Assembly (NCBI GenBank): GCA_963787135.1
Contig: CAWBBW010000042.1
Location: 372,001-436,000, forward strand
Length of the DNA stretch: 64,000 bases
Source of the DNA: Roseiarcus sp963787135
GTDB taxonomy: Bacteria; Pseudomonadota; Alphaproteobacteria; Rhizobiales; Beijerinckiaceae
Reading direction: 5' to 3'
Shown here: piece after piece, positions 1 through 9,092 of the stretch
Position numbering within the stretch: the first letter of the stretch is position 1
How the letters are laid out: every line of letters starts with the position of its first letter
The notes under the pieces: generated by a model
What the model was told of the DNA's origin: nothing
Database searches by the model: none
The model's input: only the letters and a program-made list of their open reading frames with translations
Position numbers and translations under genes: made by a program

Positions 1-881
1 AGCAGGACTGCGGCGACGCCCGCGCTCGCCATCGCCGCCACGCCTGCTTCGTCGGTATATTCGAGATGATCGGCCGACAGCGCGCCGAATTTTGCCGCAA
101 GCGCGCCGCCGCCGCCGTTTGACAGTTGGTCGGCATGAAGCTTGACGGGGAGCCCAAGCCGTCGGGCGGCGTCGAAAACACGCGCGACTTCCGCTGGCGT
201 GAACGCGATCCGCTCGCAGAAGGCGTCGACGGCGTCGACCAGCCCTTCGGCCGCGAGCGCGGGGATCATCCTCTCCGCCAAAGTCTCGACATAGGCGGCG
301 CGATCGTCCGCGAACTCGGGTGGCAGCGCATGGGCGGCGAGCAGCGTCGCGCGAACCGCGACCGGACGGATTTCCGCGAGGCGGCGCACAACGCGGAGCG
401 ACTTTCGCTCGGCCTCGACGTCAAGCCCATATCCGGATTTGATTTCAATCGTCGTCACCCCCTCGGCGATGAGGGCGTCGAGGCGCCTCAGCGCCGAGCG
501 GATGAGATCCTCCTCGCTCGCCTCGCGCGTGGCCCGAACGCTCGAGAGAATGCCTCCGCCGCTGCGGGCGATCTCTTCATAGGTTGCGCCCGCGAGCCGC
601 ATCTCGAATTCCCGCGCCCGATCGCCGCCGTAGACGAGGTGGGTGTGGCAGTCGATCAGGCCGGGGGTGATCCAACGACGCTCGCAATCGACGACGCGCG
701 CGCGGGCGCGACGGTCGGCGGGGATGGCGTCTTGCGGGCCGGCGAAGACGATGCGGCCGTCCCGCGCGATGAGGGCGCCGTTATCGATAGTTCCGAGGCC
801 GGTCGCGCCTGATGCAAGCGTCGCAAGCCGCGCGTTGAGCCAGATCGTCTCGACGCCGCCAGGATCGTCTGACTCAGCCAT
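1..881 (-). CDS. hutI: Imidazolonepropionase (partial, C-terminus beyond window)
   Basis: Reading the minus strand from an ATG at 881 gives an amidohydrolase open to the window edge, about 293 codons without a stop. It shows the metal-binding motif DCHTHLVYGG after a GLI strand, followed by GATYEEIARSGGGI and a later IKSGYGLD motif, which are hallmarks of imidazolonepropionase. This enzyme opens the imidazolone ring to N-formimino-L-glutamate, the third step of histidine breakdown. A purine-rich GGAAGGAAG stretch lies upstream of the start. The gene is divergent from hutF, whose product uses the compound made here, so the pathway assignment is firm. The last 100 or so residues lie outside the window. 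Confidence 0.93.
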   Translation of the reverse strand, partial: MAESDDPGGVETIWLNARLATLASGATGLGTIDNGALIARDGRIVFAGPQDAIPADRRARARVVDCERRWITPGLIDCHTHLVYGGDRAREFEMRLAGATYEEIARSGGGILSSVRATREASEEDLIRSALRRLDALIAEGVTTIEIKSGYGLDVEAERKSLRVVRRLAEIRPVAVRATLLAAHALPPEFADDRAAYVETLAERMIPALAAEGLVDAVDAFCERIAFTPAEVARVFDAARRLGLPVKLHADQLSNGGGGALAAKFGALSADHLEYTDEAGVAAMASAGVAAVL

Positions 882-974
882 TGCTCAACGCTTCTTCCTT
901 CCCCGCTCATTTATCGCATAGACATATTCGGTCGAACAGCAATTCCGCTTTGCCGGACGGGGAGAGCCTTGCCG

Positions 975-2327
975 ATGATTCACGCCGCAAGCGCGCTCCT
1001 TCCCGCGGGCTGGACGCCGGACGTCCGGCTCGCAATCGACAACGGCGCGATCGGCGCGATCGAGACCGGCGTCCCGCCGCAAGAAGGCGACGAGCGGCAC
1101 GCGATCGTGATCCCGGCGGTTGCGAATCTGCACAGCCATGCGTTTCAGCGCGCGATGGCGGGGCTGGCCGAAATCAGGGGCGAGGGAAGGGACACGTTCT
1201 GGACCTGGCGCGAGACCATGTATCGCTTCGCACTGACGATGACGCCGGACGACGTCGAAGCCGTGGCTGCCCAGCTCTATGTCGAGATGCTGGAGGCAGG
1301 CTTCGCCGCGGTCGCCGAATTCCACTATCTGCATCAGGCGCCGGACGGCTCGCCCTATGCTGCGCCGGCGGAAATGGCGGGCCGGATCATCGCTGCGGCG
1401 CGCGCTGCCGGCATCGGCCTTACGCTGCTGCCCGTTTTCTACGCGCACTCGACCTTTGGCGGGGCGGCGCCAAAGCCGGAACAGAGGCGGTTCATCACCA
1501 ACGCCGGCTCCTTCGCCCGTCTTCTGGACGATTGCCGGCGCCAGATCAAAGGACGGCCCGACGAAGCGGTCGGGGTCGCGCCGCACAGCCTGCGTGCGGT
1601 GACCCCGAGGGAACTTTCCGACGTCATCGCCCTCGGGGCCGACGGTCCGATCCACATCCACGTCGCCGAGCAGCTCAAGGAAGTCGAAGACTGCGTCGCC
1701 TGGTCCGGAGCGCGGCCGGTGCGCTGGCTTCTGGACCATGCGGCGGTTGACGACCGCTGGTGCCTTGTCCATGCGACGCACATGGACGAGGCTGAGACGC
1801 GAGACGCGGCCAATTCGCGCGCGGTCGCCGGGTTATGCCCGATCACGGAAGCCAATCTCGGCGACGGCGTCTTCAACGCGCAGCAATTTTTACGACACCG
1901 AGGACGCTTCGGCGTCGGATCCGACTCGAACGTCTCCATCGGCGTGGCGGCGGAGTTGCGCCAGCTCGAATACGCCCAGAGGCTTCACGCGAGGGCGCGC
2001 AATATTCTGGCTTCGCCAAGCGGCTCCAGCGGGCGGGCGATGCTGGACGCTGCGTGTTTCGGCGGCTCGCAGGCATTGATGCGTCGTTCGGGGCAGCTCG
2101 CCACAGGCGCCATCGCGGATATCGTGACCCTGAACGCCGATCACCCGACGCTTGTTGGCAAAATGGGCGACCAGATTCTCGACGCCTGGATCTTCAGCGC
2201 CGGGAATGACGCCGTGGACTGCGTGTGGAGCGCCGGACGGAAGGTCGTCGTGGACGGCCGGCATGTGTCCAGAGATCCGATCGGATCGAAATTCAAGGCG
2301 ACGATGCGCCGGCTCAGCGAGCTTTGA
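975..2327 (+). CDS. hutF: Formimidoylglutamate deiminase
   Basis: An amidohydrolase of about 450 residues that matches the HutF branch: metal motif NLHSHAFQRAM near residue 55, then GRDTFWTWRETMY, AEFHYLHQ, VAPHSLRAV, HIHVAEQ, and a late GSDSN. HutF deiminates N-formimino-L-glutamate to N-formylglutamate and ammonia. A formylglutamate hydrolase (HutG) would complete this route but is not in the window. I prefer the ATG at 975 over the TTG at 969, because GGGGAG upstream is better spaced from the ATG. The gene converges on hypB with only about 40 bases between the stops. Confidence 0.92.
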   Translation: MIHAASALLPAGWTPDVRLAIDNGAIGAIETGVPPQEGDERHAIVIPAVANLHSHAFQRAMAGLAEIRGEGRDTFWTWRETMYRFALTMTPDDVEAVAAQLYVEMLEAGFAAVAEFHYLHQAPDGSPYAAPAEMAGRIIAAARAAGIGLTLLPVFYAHSTFGGAAPKPEQRRFITNAGSFARLLDDCRRQIKGRPDEAVGVAPHSLRAVTPRELSDVIALGADGPIHIHVAEQLKEVEDCVAWSGARPVRWLLDHAAVDDRWCLVHATHMDEAETRDAANSRAVAGLCPITEANLGDGVFNAQQFLRHRGRFGVGSDSNVSIGVAAELRQLEYAQRLHARARNILASPSGSSGRAMLDAACFGGSQALMRRSGQLATGAIADIVTLNADHPTLVGKMGDQILDAWIFSAGNDAVDCVWSAGRKVVVDGRHVSRDPIGSKFKATMRRLSEL

Positions 2328-2336
2328 CACCGGCGA

Positions 2337-2352
2337 CGCGGCGGAGGCCGCG
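2337..2352. terminator. Possible bidirectional hairpin between hutF and hypB
   Basis: A perfect 6-bp stem (CGCGGC / GCCGCG) with a GGAG loop sits in the short gap between the converging hutF and hypB stops. There is no T-tract on either side, so it is not a classical intrinsic terminator. Position and symmetry are the only support. Confidence 0.3.
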
Positions 2353-2366
2353 GGGCCAAAGCAAAG

Positions 2367-3266
2367 TCAGGTGAACGCCGCGTCTCTCACGCTGGCGGCT
2401 TCCCGCCGGAGCCAGGCGTACCAGCCGCCAAGGCCCTCGCCGGTGCGGGCGGACAATTCCAGCGTCGTGATCGCCGGGTTGACCCGAACGGCGTTCATGA
2501 TCGCGCGCGACGCGTCGAAATCGACATGCGGCATGAGGTCGATCTTGTTGAGGATCATCAGGCTGGCCGCGCGGAACATGTGTGGATATTTGAGCGGTTT
2601 GTCGTCGCCTTCCGTCACCGAAAGGATCACCACCTTGGCGCGCTCGCCGAGGTCGAAGAGTGCGGGACAGACAAGGTTGCCGACATTCTCGATCATCACG
2701 ACCGAACCGGCTGAAGGCCGCAGTTCCTGAAGGCCGCGCGCGACCATGTCGGCTTCGAGATGGCACCCGGAGCCGGTATTCACCTGCACGGCCGGCGCGC
2801 CAGCCGCACGGATGCGCTCGCCGTCGACCGCGGTCGCCTGGTCGCCCTCGATCACGTAGATCCGCAGCTCGCGACTGAGATCGCGAATGGTTCGCTCGAG
2901 CAGTGACGTCTTGCCCGCCCCGGGAGAGCTGACCAGATTGAGAGCCAGAATCTCGCGGCCCCTGAACCAGGCGCGGTTCTTTTCCGCCAGCGCGTCGTTC
3001 TTGGCGAGGATGCGCGTCTCGAGCTCGACCAAAGCGCCATCGGCCGGCGCGTGGCCGTGATGATGATGAGCGTCGTCGTGTGCGTGATCGTGCCCGTGAG
3101 AATGCGATTGGCCATGATCGTGGGCGTGCTGATGGTCATGATCGGCGGCGTGATCGTGATCGTGGGAATGGTTGTGCAGGTCGCGCCGCATGACCGTTTC
3201 CTTTCCCGTCTCAAGGTTGAGAACGGTCGTGCCGGCTTCGCCGCCGCATCCGCAATGTCCGCACAT
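2367..3266 (-). CDS. hypB: Hydrogenase nickel incorporation GTPase HypB
   Basis: GTPase that delivers nickel to [NiFe]-hydrogenase together with HypA. From the ATG at 3266 the protein opens with MCGHCGCGG, the CxxCGCG nickel site. It continues through a histidine-rich stretch (about 20 His in 43 residues, roughly residues 30-75) and then the G domain with P-loop SSPGAGKTS and NKID. The ORF could start further upstream, but the 3266 start overlaps the hypA stop in a TGATG junction and puts the Cys motif at the N-terminus, as expected. Last gene of the hypF-C-D-E-A-B operon. The His-rich stretch suggests nickel storage as well as transfer. Confidence 0.96.
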   Translation of the reverse strand: MCGHCGCGGEAGTTVLNLETGKETVMRRDLHNHSHDHDHAADHDHQHAHDHGQSHSHGHDHAHDDAHHHHGHAPADGALVELETRILAKNDALAEKNRAWFRGREILALNLVSSPGAGKTSLLERTIRDLSRELRIYVIEGDQATAVDGERIRAAGAPAVQVNTGSGCHLEADMVARGLQELRPSAGSVVMIENVGNLVCPALFDLGERAKVVILSVTEGDDKPLKYPHMFRAASLMILNKIDLMPHVDFDASRAIMNAVRVNPAITTLELSARTGEGLGGWYAWLRREAASVRDAAFT

Positions 3267-3604
3267 CAGGCGGCCTCCATCAGTTCCATCGACTTGACGT
3301 TCAGTTCTTCGCCCTTGAGCCGAGTCAGCCGCCCCGAACCGCATGCGCAGCTCGCAAACAACGTTGCCGTCGCGAACTCGGAGCCGCAGGACTCGCAGCG
3401 CGCGCGCCCCTCTATTGTACGAATTTCAAGGGTGGCGCCCTCGAGCGCCGTCCCCGCAGTCACGACGTCGAAGCAGAAGGCGATGGCGTCGCTGACGACG
3501 CCCGACAGCTCGCCGACCTCCAGCGTCACGCGGCGCACGCGGCGACCCCTGGCCGCCTCCTCGACGATGGACACAACGTTGCGCGTGATGCTGAGTTCGT
3601 GCAT
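3266..3604 (-). CDS. hypA: Hydrogenase maturation nickel metallochaperone HypA
   Basis: A 112-residue protein beginning MHELSI, where His2 is the conserved nickel ligand. Near residues 70-95 it carries two Cys pairs (CESC and CAC) that form the structural zinc site. HypA partners HypB in nickel insertion into the hydrogenase large subunit. Its stop overlaps the hypB start by one base, and it begins 9 bases after hypE, so all three are likely translated from one transcript. Confidence 0.95.
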   Translation of the reverse strand: MHELSITRNVVSIVEEAARGRRVRRVTLEVGELSGVVSDAIAFCFDVVTAGTALEGATLEIRTIEGRARCESCGSEFATATLFASCACGSGRLTRLKGEELNVKSMELMEAA

Positions 3605-3613
3605 CGCTTGCCT

Positions 3614-4681
3614 TCAGCAAATCCGCGGCAATTGCTCGCCCACCAGCATGTCCACAATGCGCCTCCCACCGAAGACCGTGCGCATCGTCACCCGACCCGC
3701 TTCGCCCGAGTGGACGCGACCGACGATTGCGGCGCGCACGCCGAGCGGATGAGCGCGCATCGCCACGAGCGCCGCCTCAGCCTCGCCAGGCGGCGCAACG
3801 ATCACGATCTTGCCCTCGTTGGCGAGATAAAGCGGGTCGAGCCCGAGGATTTCGCAAAAGGCTTTGACTTCCTCGCGCAGCGGCGTCGCCGTCTCGTCAA
3901 TCTCGATCGCAACCTGCGAGGCCTCGGCGATCTCGTTGAGCACCGTCGCCAGCCCGCCGCGGGTCGGGTCGCGCAGGAAGCGCACGCCCGGGGCCGCTGC
4001 GAGCAGGGCGTCGATTAGCCCGTTGAGCGGCGCACAGTCGCTTTCGATCGGCGTCGCCAACGCCATGTCGCCGCGCGCACACAAGATCGCGGCGCCATGG
4101 TCGCCAAGCACGCCATTAACCAGGACGACGTCTCCGTCGCGCGCCAGATGTACGCCGAGATTGACACCTTCGCGAATGACACCGATTCCGGTCGTGGTGA
4201 GGAAGAGCTTGTCGCAAGCGCCCCTTTGAACGACCTTGGTGTCGCCGGTGACGATCTCGACCCCCGCCTCGGCCGCCGTTCTCGCCATCGAGCCCGCGAC
4301 TTGCCGCAAGAGGTCGATGGTTACGCCTTCCTCCACGATCACCGCGCAGGAAAGGTAGAGCGGCCGCGCCCCGCCGACCGCCAGATCGTTGACGGTGCCT
4401 GAGACCGCGAGCTTGCCGATGTCGCCGCCGGGGAAGACCAGCGGGTCGACCACGAAGGAATCGGTGGTGAAAGCGATCCGGTCGCCGTGGCGCGCGAGAT
4501 CGCGAAGATCGAAACGCGCCTGATCCTCGAGCGGCGCCAGCGCGGTGCTATCGAAGGCCCTGACGAACACATCGTCGATCAGGTCCTTCATCGCTTTGCC
4601 GCCGCCGCCATGGGCAAGCGTCACCGTCGGCACGTGGACCCGTCCCAGGGTCCGGGCCCGAATGCGGGGAGAGACGTTCAT
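3614..4681 (-). CDS. hypE: Hydrogenase expression/formation protein HypE
   Basis: A 355-residue PurM-like ATPase that dehydrates the carbamoylated C-terminal cysteine to a thiocyanate, which supplies the cyanide ligands of the [NiFe] centre. The N-terminal part shows LAHGGGGKAM, later FTTDSFVV, and the protein ends in PRIC, the required carrier Cys. The start at 4681 (MNVSP) overlaps the hypD stop in an ATGA junction. The longer upstream reading is only frame readthrough into hypD. Confidence 0.96.
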   Translation of the reverse strand: MNVSPRIRARTLGRVHVPTVTLAHGGGGKAMKDLIDDVFVRAFDSTALAPLEDQARFDLRDLARHGDRIAFTTDSFVVDPLVFPGGDIGKLAVSGTVNDLAVGGARPLYLSCAVIVEEGVTIDLLRQVAGSMARTAAEAGVEIVTGDTKVVQRGACDKLFLTTTGIGVIREGVNLGVHLARDGDVVLVNGVLGDHGAAILCARGDMALATPIESDCAPLNGLIDALLAAAPGVRFLRDPTRGGLATVLNEIAEASQVAIEIDETATPLREEVKAFCEILGLDPLYLANEGKIVIVAPPGEAEAALVAMRAHPLGVRAAIVGRVHSGEAGRVTMRTVFGGRRIVDMLVGEQLPRIC

Positions 4682-5808
4682 GCCGTCGCCTCGTGATGCT
4701 TGACGCCGCCATATTGGTAATAGGCCGCGCAGGCCCCTTCCGAGGACACCATCAAGGCGCCGACCGGCGTCTCGGGGGTGCATGCCGACCCGAAGACCTT
4801 GCACTGCCAGGGCTTGATCGCGCCGGTGAGCACCTCGCCGCATTGGCAGGATTTCGGATCGGCGATCCGGACATTGGGTATGGCGAACTTTCGTTCGGCG
4901 TCGAACCGGGAATATTCGTCGCGCAGCTTGACGCCGGAATGATCGATCGATCCCAGGCCTCGCCATTCGAAGAATTCGCGCAATTCATAGACGCGCGACA
5001 CTGCCTGCAACGCCGGCCCATTGCCGCTTTCGGGAACGACGCGGGCGTATTGATTTTCGATCTCGACGCGGCCCTCTTTGATCTGCCGCAGGACCATCCA
5101 GATCGACTGCAGGATGTCGAGCGGCTCGAAGCCGGCGATGACCATCGGCTTGCGATAGAATCTGGCGATGAACTCGTAAGGCGCCGTGCCGATCACCATC
5201 GAGACGTGCCCCGGCCCGAGAAAGCCGTCCAGCCGGAGGTCCGGGCTGTCGAGGATCGCCTTGATGGTCGGGACGATGGTGATGTGATTGCAGAACACCG
5301 AAAAATTCGTCGCGCCGTCGTTCTCGGCCTGAAGGATCGTTAGTGCGGTCGAGGGCATCGTCGTCTCGAAGCCGAGGCCGAAGAAAACCACCTCGCGGGC
5401 CGGGTTGGCGCGCGCGAGCGCGAGCGCGTCCATGGGCGAATAGACCATGCGCACGTCGGCGCCGTCGGCCTTGGCCTGCATCAGGCTCTTCCTCGAGCCG
5501 GGCACGCGCATCGCGTCGCCGAAGGTGGCGAAGATCACATGACTTTGCTCGGCGATGGCGACGCAATCGTCGACCCGTCCCATCGGCAGGACGCAGACGG
5601 GACATCCCGGCCCATGCACCAGCTCGATCTGTTTGGGCAGCATGCCCTCGACGCCGTAGCGAAAGATCGAATGGGTATGGCCGCCGCAGACTTCCATGAT
5701 GTTGAGCGGCTTGTCGTCAGGGATATCCATCGAGGCGACCAGCGCCTCGATCTCGCGCGCCAGAATGCTCGCCTTGGCGCTGTCGCGAAACTCGTCGAGA
5801 TATTTCAT
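4678..5808 (-). CDS. hypD: Hydrogenase formation protein HypD
   Basis: A 376-residue iron-sulfur protein that forms, with HypC, the scaffold on which Fe(CN)2CO is built. Diagnostic motifs are MEVCGGHTHSIFRYG, HGPGCPVCVLP, FGLGFETT and the C-terminal cysteine cluster around CQCGEVLTG. The start at 5808 (MKYLDEF) gives an ATGA overlap with hypC, and the stop overlaps hypE the same way. Confidence 0.96.
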   Translation of the reverse strand: MKYLDEFRDSAKASILAREIEALVASMDIPDDKPLNIMEVCGGHTHSIFRYGVEGMLPKQIELVHGPGCPVCVLPMGRVDDCVAIAEQSHVIFATFGDAMRVPGSRKSLMQAKADGADVRMVYSPMDALALARANPAREVVFFGLGFETTMPSTALTILQAENDGATNFSVFCNHITIVPTIKAILDSPDLRLDGFLGPGHVSMVIGTAPYEFIARFYRKPMVIAGFEPLDILQSIWMVLRQIKEGRVEIENQYARVVPESGNGPALQAVSRVYELREFFEWRGLGSIDHSGVKLRDEYSRFDAERKFAIPNVRIADPKSCQCGEVLTGAIKPWQCKVFGSACTPETPVGALMVSSEGACAAYYQYGGVKHHEATA

Positions 5809-6104
5809 GGCGCCGCCCCCACGCTCGTCCCGGCCGACAGGCGCATCGCGTCGAGCTCGGCCTGCGCTTCGCCGAGTTCGGTCAGGATCCGCAAAGTCTC
5901 CGCCGCCTCCGCTTCGTCGATGCGGCTCATGGCGAAACCGACATGGATCAGAACCCAGTCCCCGACGCAGGACGACACGGGGTGATCGTCGCTGACGACG
6001 CAGGCGATATTGACCTGCCGCTTGACGCCGCCGACATCGACGGTCGCCAGCTTCCGGGCAACGTCGTCGATTTTCTCGATGCGGCCTGGGATCCCGAGGC
6101 ACAT
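5805..6104 (-). CDS. hypC: HypC/HybG/HupF-family hydrogenase chaperone
   Basis: A 99-residue protein starting MCLGIPG. Cys2 is the invariant residue that binds the iron intermediate and the hydrogenase large subunit. The HupF/HypC fold motifs VGGVKRQV and VGDWVLIHVGFAM follow. It is slightly longer than typical HypC because of an Ala/Glu-rich tail. It ends in an ATGA overlap with hypD and starts 5 bases after the hypF stop. Confidence 0.95.
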   Translation of the reverse strand: MCLGIPGRIEKIDDVARKLATVDVGGVKRQVNIACVVSDDHPVSSCVGDWVLIHVGFAMSRIDEAEAAETLRILTELGEAQAELDAMRLSAGTSVGAAP

Positions 6105-6109
6105 GACGC

Positions 6110-8545
6110 TTAATCCTTGGTTCGACCTGGGTTGCGGCTCTTCATTTCCTCGTCAATCAGGCGCGCGGCGCCGATCGCCGCCTGTCCGAGCGCAAGCCCG
6201 CCGTCATTGGCCGGGACTTTAGCATGCGTGAGCACGGTGAAATTGTCCTGTTCGAGGCGGCGAACGATCTCCTCGAACAGAACGCGGTTCTGAAAGCAAC
6301 CGCCAGAGAGCGCGACAGTATCGAAGCGAGCGCCGCTCTCGTCGTCGCGACGGGCGAGCTTCTTTGCCATCGCGACGACGATCCTGGCGAGGCCTTTGTG
6401 GAAACGCGCCGACATCAGCGGCGCCGGCGTCTTCAAGATGAGATCGCCGAGCAGCGCCCGCCACATCGCCAGCGGCTCGATACAGGGGAGGCCGGTATCG
6501 CGGAGATTGAAGATAGCGAACGGATAGGCGGATTCCTCGTCCTCGCGGCTCATGGCGTCGAGGTCGACGATCGCCTCCAGCCGCGCGCCCGCCTCGCCCT
6601 CGTACGCCTGGCGCTCGCGACAGACGTTCAAGGCCGCGGCCACGGCGTCGAAGAGCCTGCCGCAAGATGAAGCCCTCGGCGAATTCACGCCGGCGCGGAC
6701 CATTGCGTCGAGCGTCGCGCGCGGACGGCGCGCAAGGTCGGCATGGAGCTCGAGCTCGGCGAAATTCGTTGAAAACTCCGCCCAGCCCATCTCGGCCATC
6801 AGATGGGCGTAGAGATTGCGCCACGGCTCGTGCGCCGCTTGCGCGCCCCCCAGCATCGATACCGGCTTGAACGCGCCGAGCCGCTCGAAACCCCGATAGT
6901 CAGCCAGCAGGAATTCCCCGCCCCAGACTGTCCCGTCGTCGCCCCAGCCCAGTCCGTCGAGGACGATGCCGAGCACGGAAGGCGAGTCGAGCGGAACGTC
7001 GTTTTCAGCAAGGCACGCTGCGACATGGGCGTGATGGTGCTGCGCTTCGATGAGCGGCAGCGACTGGGCTCGCGCCCATTCGCGCGCAAGCTTGGACGAC
7101 AGATATTCCGGGTGCCGGTCGGCGACGAGAGCGCGCGGCGCGTGATCGAAAAGCTCGGCGTACAGCCTCAGATTCTTGCGATAGTCGTCGAAAGTTTCGA
7201 CATTCTCGAGATCGCCCTGATGCTGCGAGAGGATGGCTTCGCCGTCCTTGACGAGACAGAACGTCGCCTTGAGCTCTCCGCCCATCGCCAGAAGCTCAGG
7301 CGCCGCTTCGAACCCCGGCGGCAGCGCGATGGGCGCCGGCGCAAAGCCGCGCGCCCGCCTCGAGACCCGAATCCGCCCGGCCAACACGCGCGTCACGGAA
7401 TCGTCGACGCGATTGGCGATCTCGCGGTCATGTGTCAGCGCGTAAGTTGCGATCCCGCCGAGCCGTGTGCGAGCCGTCTCTTCGTCGATGACCTGCGGCT
7501 CCTCGGAAACATTGCCGCTGGTCATCACCACCGGGCGCTCCATCCGCGCCAGGATCAGGAGATGCAGCGGCGTCGTCGGCAGCATGAAGCCGAGGGTTGC
7601 GAGGCCGGGGGCGACTTCGTCCGGCAGTCGCTCGGCCCTGTCGGCCCGAAGCAGCACGATCGGCGCCGCCGCGCTGGCGAGCGCGCGCTCCTCCTCCAGT
7701 CCCACAGAACAATAGCGCCTGACGACGTCCAGATCTCTCGCCATCAGCGCGAACGGCTTCGCATCGCGGCGCTTCAGTTGGCGCAGACGCGCAACGACCT
7801 CGGCATTGGTCGCGTCGCAAGCGAGGTGAAAGCCGCCGAGCCCCTTGATCGCGACGATTTCGCCCCTGGCGATGAGTCCGCGGACCGTATCGACATCGTC
7901 GAGCAGCGAATGCTGGTCGAAGCGCGTCGCACGGCCGTCCAGCCGGATCAGGGTCGCGCTCGGGCCGCAGGCATGGCAGGCGATCGCCTCGGCGTGGAAG
8001 CGGCGGTCGGCGGGGCTGCGATATTCGCGTTCACAGGCCTCGCACATGGCGAACGGCGACATGGTCGTATTGGCGCGATCGTAGGGGATGGTCTTGACGA
8101 TGCTCAGACGCGGCCCGCAATGTGTGCAATTGGCGAAGGGATAGCGGAAGCGACGCTGGAACGGATCGACGATTTCCTGGGCGCAAGCCGCGCAAATCGC
8201 GGCGTCAGGCGCGATCTCAGTGTGCGCGTCGCCGGCAAGACTCTCGGCGATCCGAAATCCAGACGGCAGCGCACCGGTGAAAACGCGCGTTTCGATCTGA
8301 TCGATCCGCGCCAGCGGCGGCGGTTCGCTCTCAAGGCGGACGATGAAATCCTGGACGGCGCCTCGGCTCCCCCGGACGCGCGCCAGAACGCCCTCGCCAT
8401 CGTTGAGAACCTCGCCTGCGAGGTCGAGCTCGCGCGCAATGCGCCAGACCGTCGGGCGGAAACCTACGCCCTGCACCCGGCCACGCACGCGGATTTCCAT
8501 TGCGACGAATTCCGCATCTTGCCGGGTTTCCTGAAGCAACGTCAT
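6110..8545 (-). CDS. hypF: Carbamoyltransferase HypF
   Basis: An 811-residue multidomain enzyme that transfers carbamoyl from carbamoyl phosphate to HypE. Domains in order: acylphosphatase (residues 17-105, VQGVGFRP); two zinc fingers with Cys at 118, 121, 140, 143 and 168, 171, 190, 193, the exact HypF spacing; a YrdC-like nucleotide-binding domain (LGGFHLACDA, then MTSGNVSEEP); and a Kae1-like domain with HHHAH. The ATG at 8545 has AGGAA upstream, although Met16 is nearer the usual HypF start. Lead gene of the hyp operon unless the small ORF just upstream is real. Confidence 0.96.
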   Translation of the reverse strand: MTLLQETRQDAEFVAMEIRVRGRVQGVGFRPTVWRIARELDLAGEVLNDGEGVLARVRGSRGAVQDFIVRLESEPPPLARIDQIETRVFTGALPSGFRIAESLAGDAHTEIAPDAAICAACAQEIVDPFQRRFRYPFANCTHCGPRLSIVKTIPYDRANTTMSPFAMCEACEREYRSPADRRFHAEAIACHACGPSATLIRLDGRATRFDQHSLLDDVDTVRGLIARGEIVAIKGLGGFHLACDATNAEVVARLRQLKRRDAKPFALMARDLDVVRRYCSVGLEEERALASAAAPIVLLRADRAERLPDEVAPGLATLGFMLPTTPLHLLILARMERPVVMTSGNVSEEPQVIDEETARTRLGGIATYALTHDREIANRVDDSVTRVLAGRIRVSRRARGFAPAPIALPPGFEAAPELLAMGGELKATFCLVKDGEAILSQHQGDLENVETFDDYRKNLRLYAELFDHAPRALVADRHPEYLSSKLAREWARAQSLPLIEAQHHHAHVAACLAENDVPLDSPSVLGIVLDGLGWGDDGTVWGGEFLLADYRGFERLGAFKPVSMLGGAQAAHEPWRNLYAHLMAEMGWAEFSTNFAELELHADLARRPRATLDAMVRAGVNSPRASSCGRLFDAVAAALNVCRERQAYEGEAGARLEAIVDLDAMSREDEESAYPFAIFNLRDTGLPCIEPLAMWRALLGDLILKTPAPLMSARFHKGLARIVVAMAKKLARRDDESGARFDTVALSGGCFQNRVLFEEIVRRLEQDNFTVLTHAKVPANDGGLALGQAAIGAARLIDEEMKSRNPGRTKD

Positions 8546-8556
8546 GGCGAGGGTTC

Positions 8557-8793
8557 CTAGAGCAGCACCCGATTGGCGCCGGAATCAGTCGCCAAGGTTG
8601 AGCGGGTGGGGTCATTGCCTTCTGTCACGGACCCGTCGATCGCATTCATGGAGCAAGCACGCCTGACCGCCGCAATCAGTAAGACGGCGGCCGCAACAAA
8701 TCCAAGGGCGTTTTGCCGCAGAGCCATGGCCGGATCAGCGAGGAGCTTGCGACGAAAGAAAACCAGTATCGAGCTTTCAGCCATGAACCACAT
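8557..8793 (-). CDS. Hypothetical small membrane protein upstream of hypF
   Basis: A 78-codon reading frame, MWFMAES and onward, with a likely membrane segment LGFVAAAVLLIAAV at residues 30-43 and a polar C-terminus. A GAGGAG motif stands 8-9 bases before the ATG, and the stop is 11 bases from hypF. I do not recognise a family. The N-terminal half (ILVFFRRKLLADP) is basic. It could be an operon leader gene or a chance frame; the ribosome site is the main support. Confidence 0.35.
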   Translation of the reverse strand: MWFMAESSILVFFRRKLLADPAMALRQNALGFVAAAVLLIAAVRRACSMNAIDGSVTEGNDPTRSTLATDSGANRVLL

Positions 8794-9092
8794 GACGCGC
8801 TCTCCTCGGCCGATGAAGCGTAAGACAATGAGGCCGGAATGGCGGCCATCGGTCCCAAGGGTCCGCCTATCATAGCAGCCCGCGACGGGGCTTTGTGATA
8901 TTTGTCTCACTCGGTTCGTCGGGGCGAACGACGAAATTTCGCGTCCGATTTGATGGATCGCCTGGGGATCGATGCACACCCTGTCGAGCGCGCCGTGCGC
9001 CGTAAAGATCGCGCCCGTCGATATCATGCGCCTTTTCTGGGTGAAAAGCTAACTCTATGCGGTCGCCAGATCCGGCTCAGCTGACGAACGGT
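8794..9092. other. Intergenic region between hyp and the molybdenum hydroxylase operons
   Basis: About 300 bases between the putative small membrane ORF and the end of the iron-sulfur/CoxG gene. The frame of the small ORF continues upstream to 9027 without a ribosome site. Both flanking operons are on the minus strand, so the hyp promoter should lie here. I see no convincing sigma-70 or sigma-54 box. Confidence 0.4.

Noticed and set aside
3051..3752. A Met/Val-rich plus-strand frame that looks like a membrane protein
   Set aside because: It is the complement of the HypB histidine-rich repeat; the apparent hydrophobicity comes from the CAT repeats read backwards.
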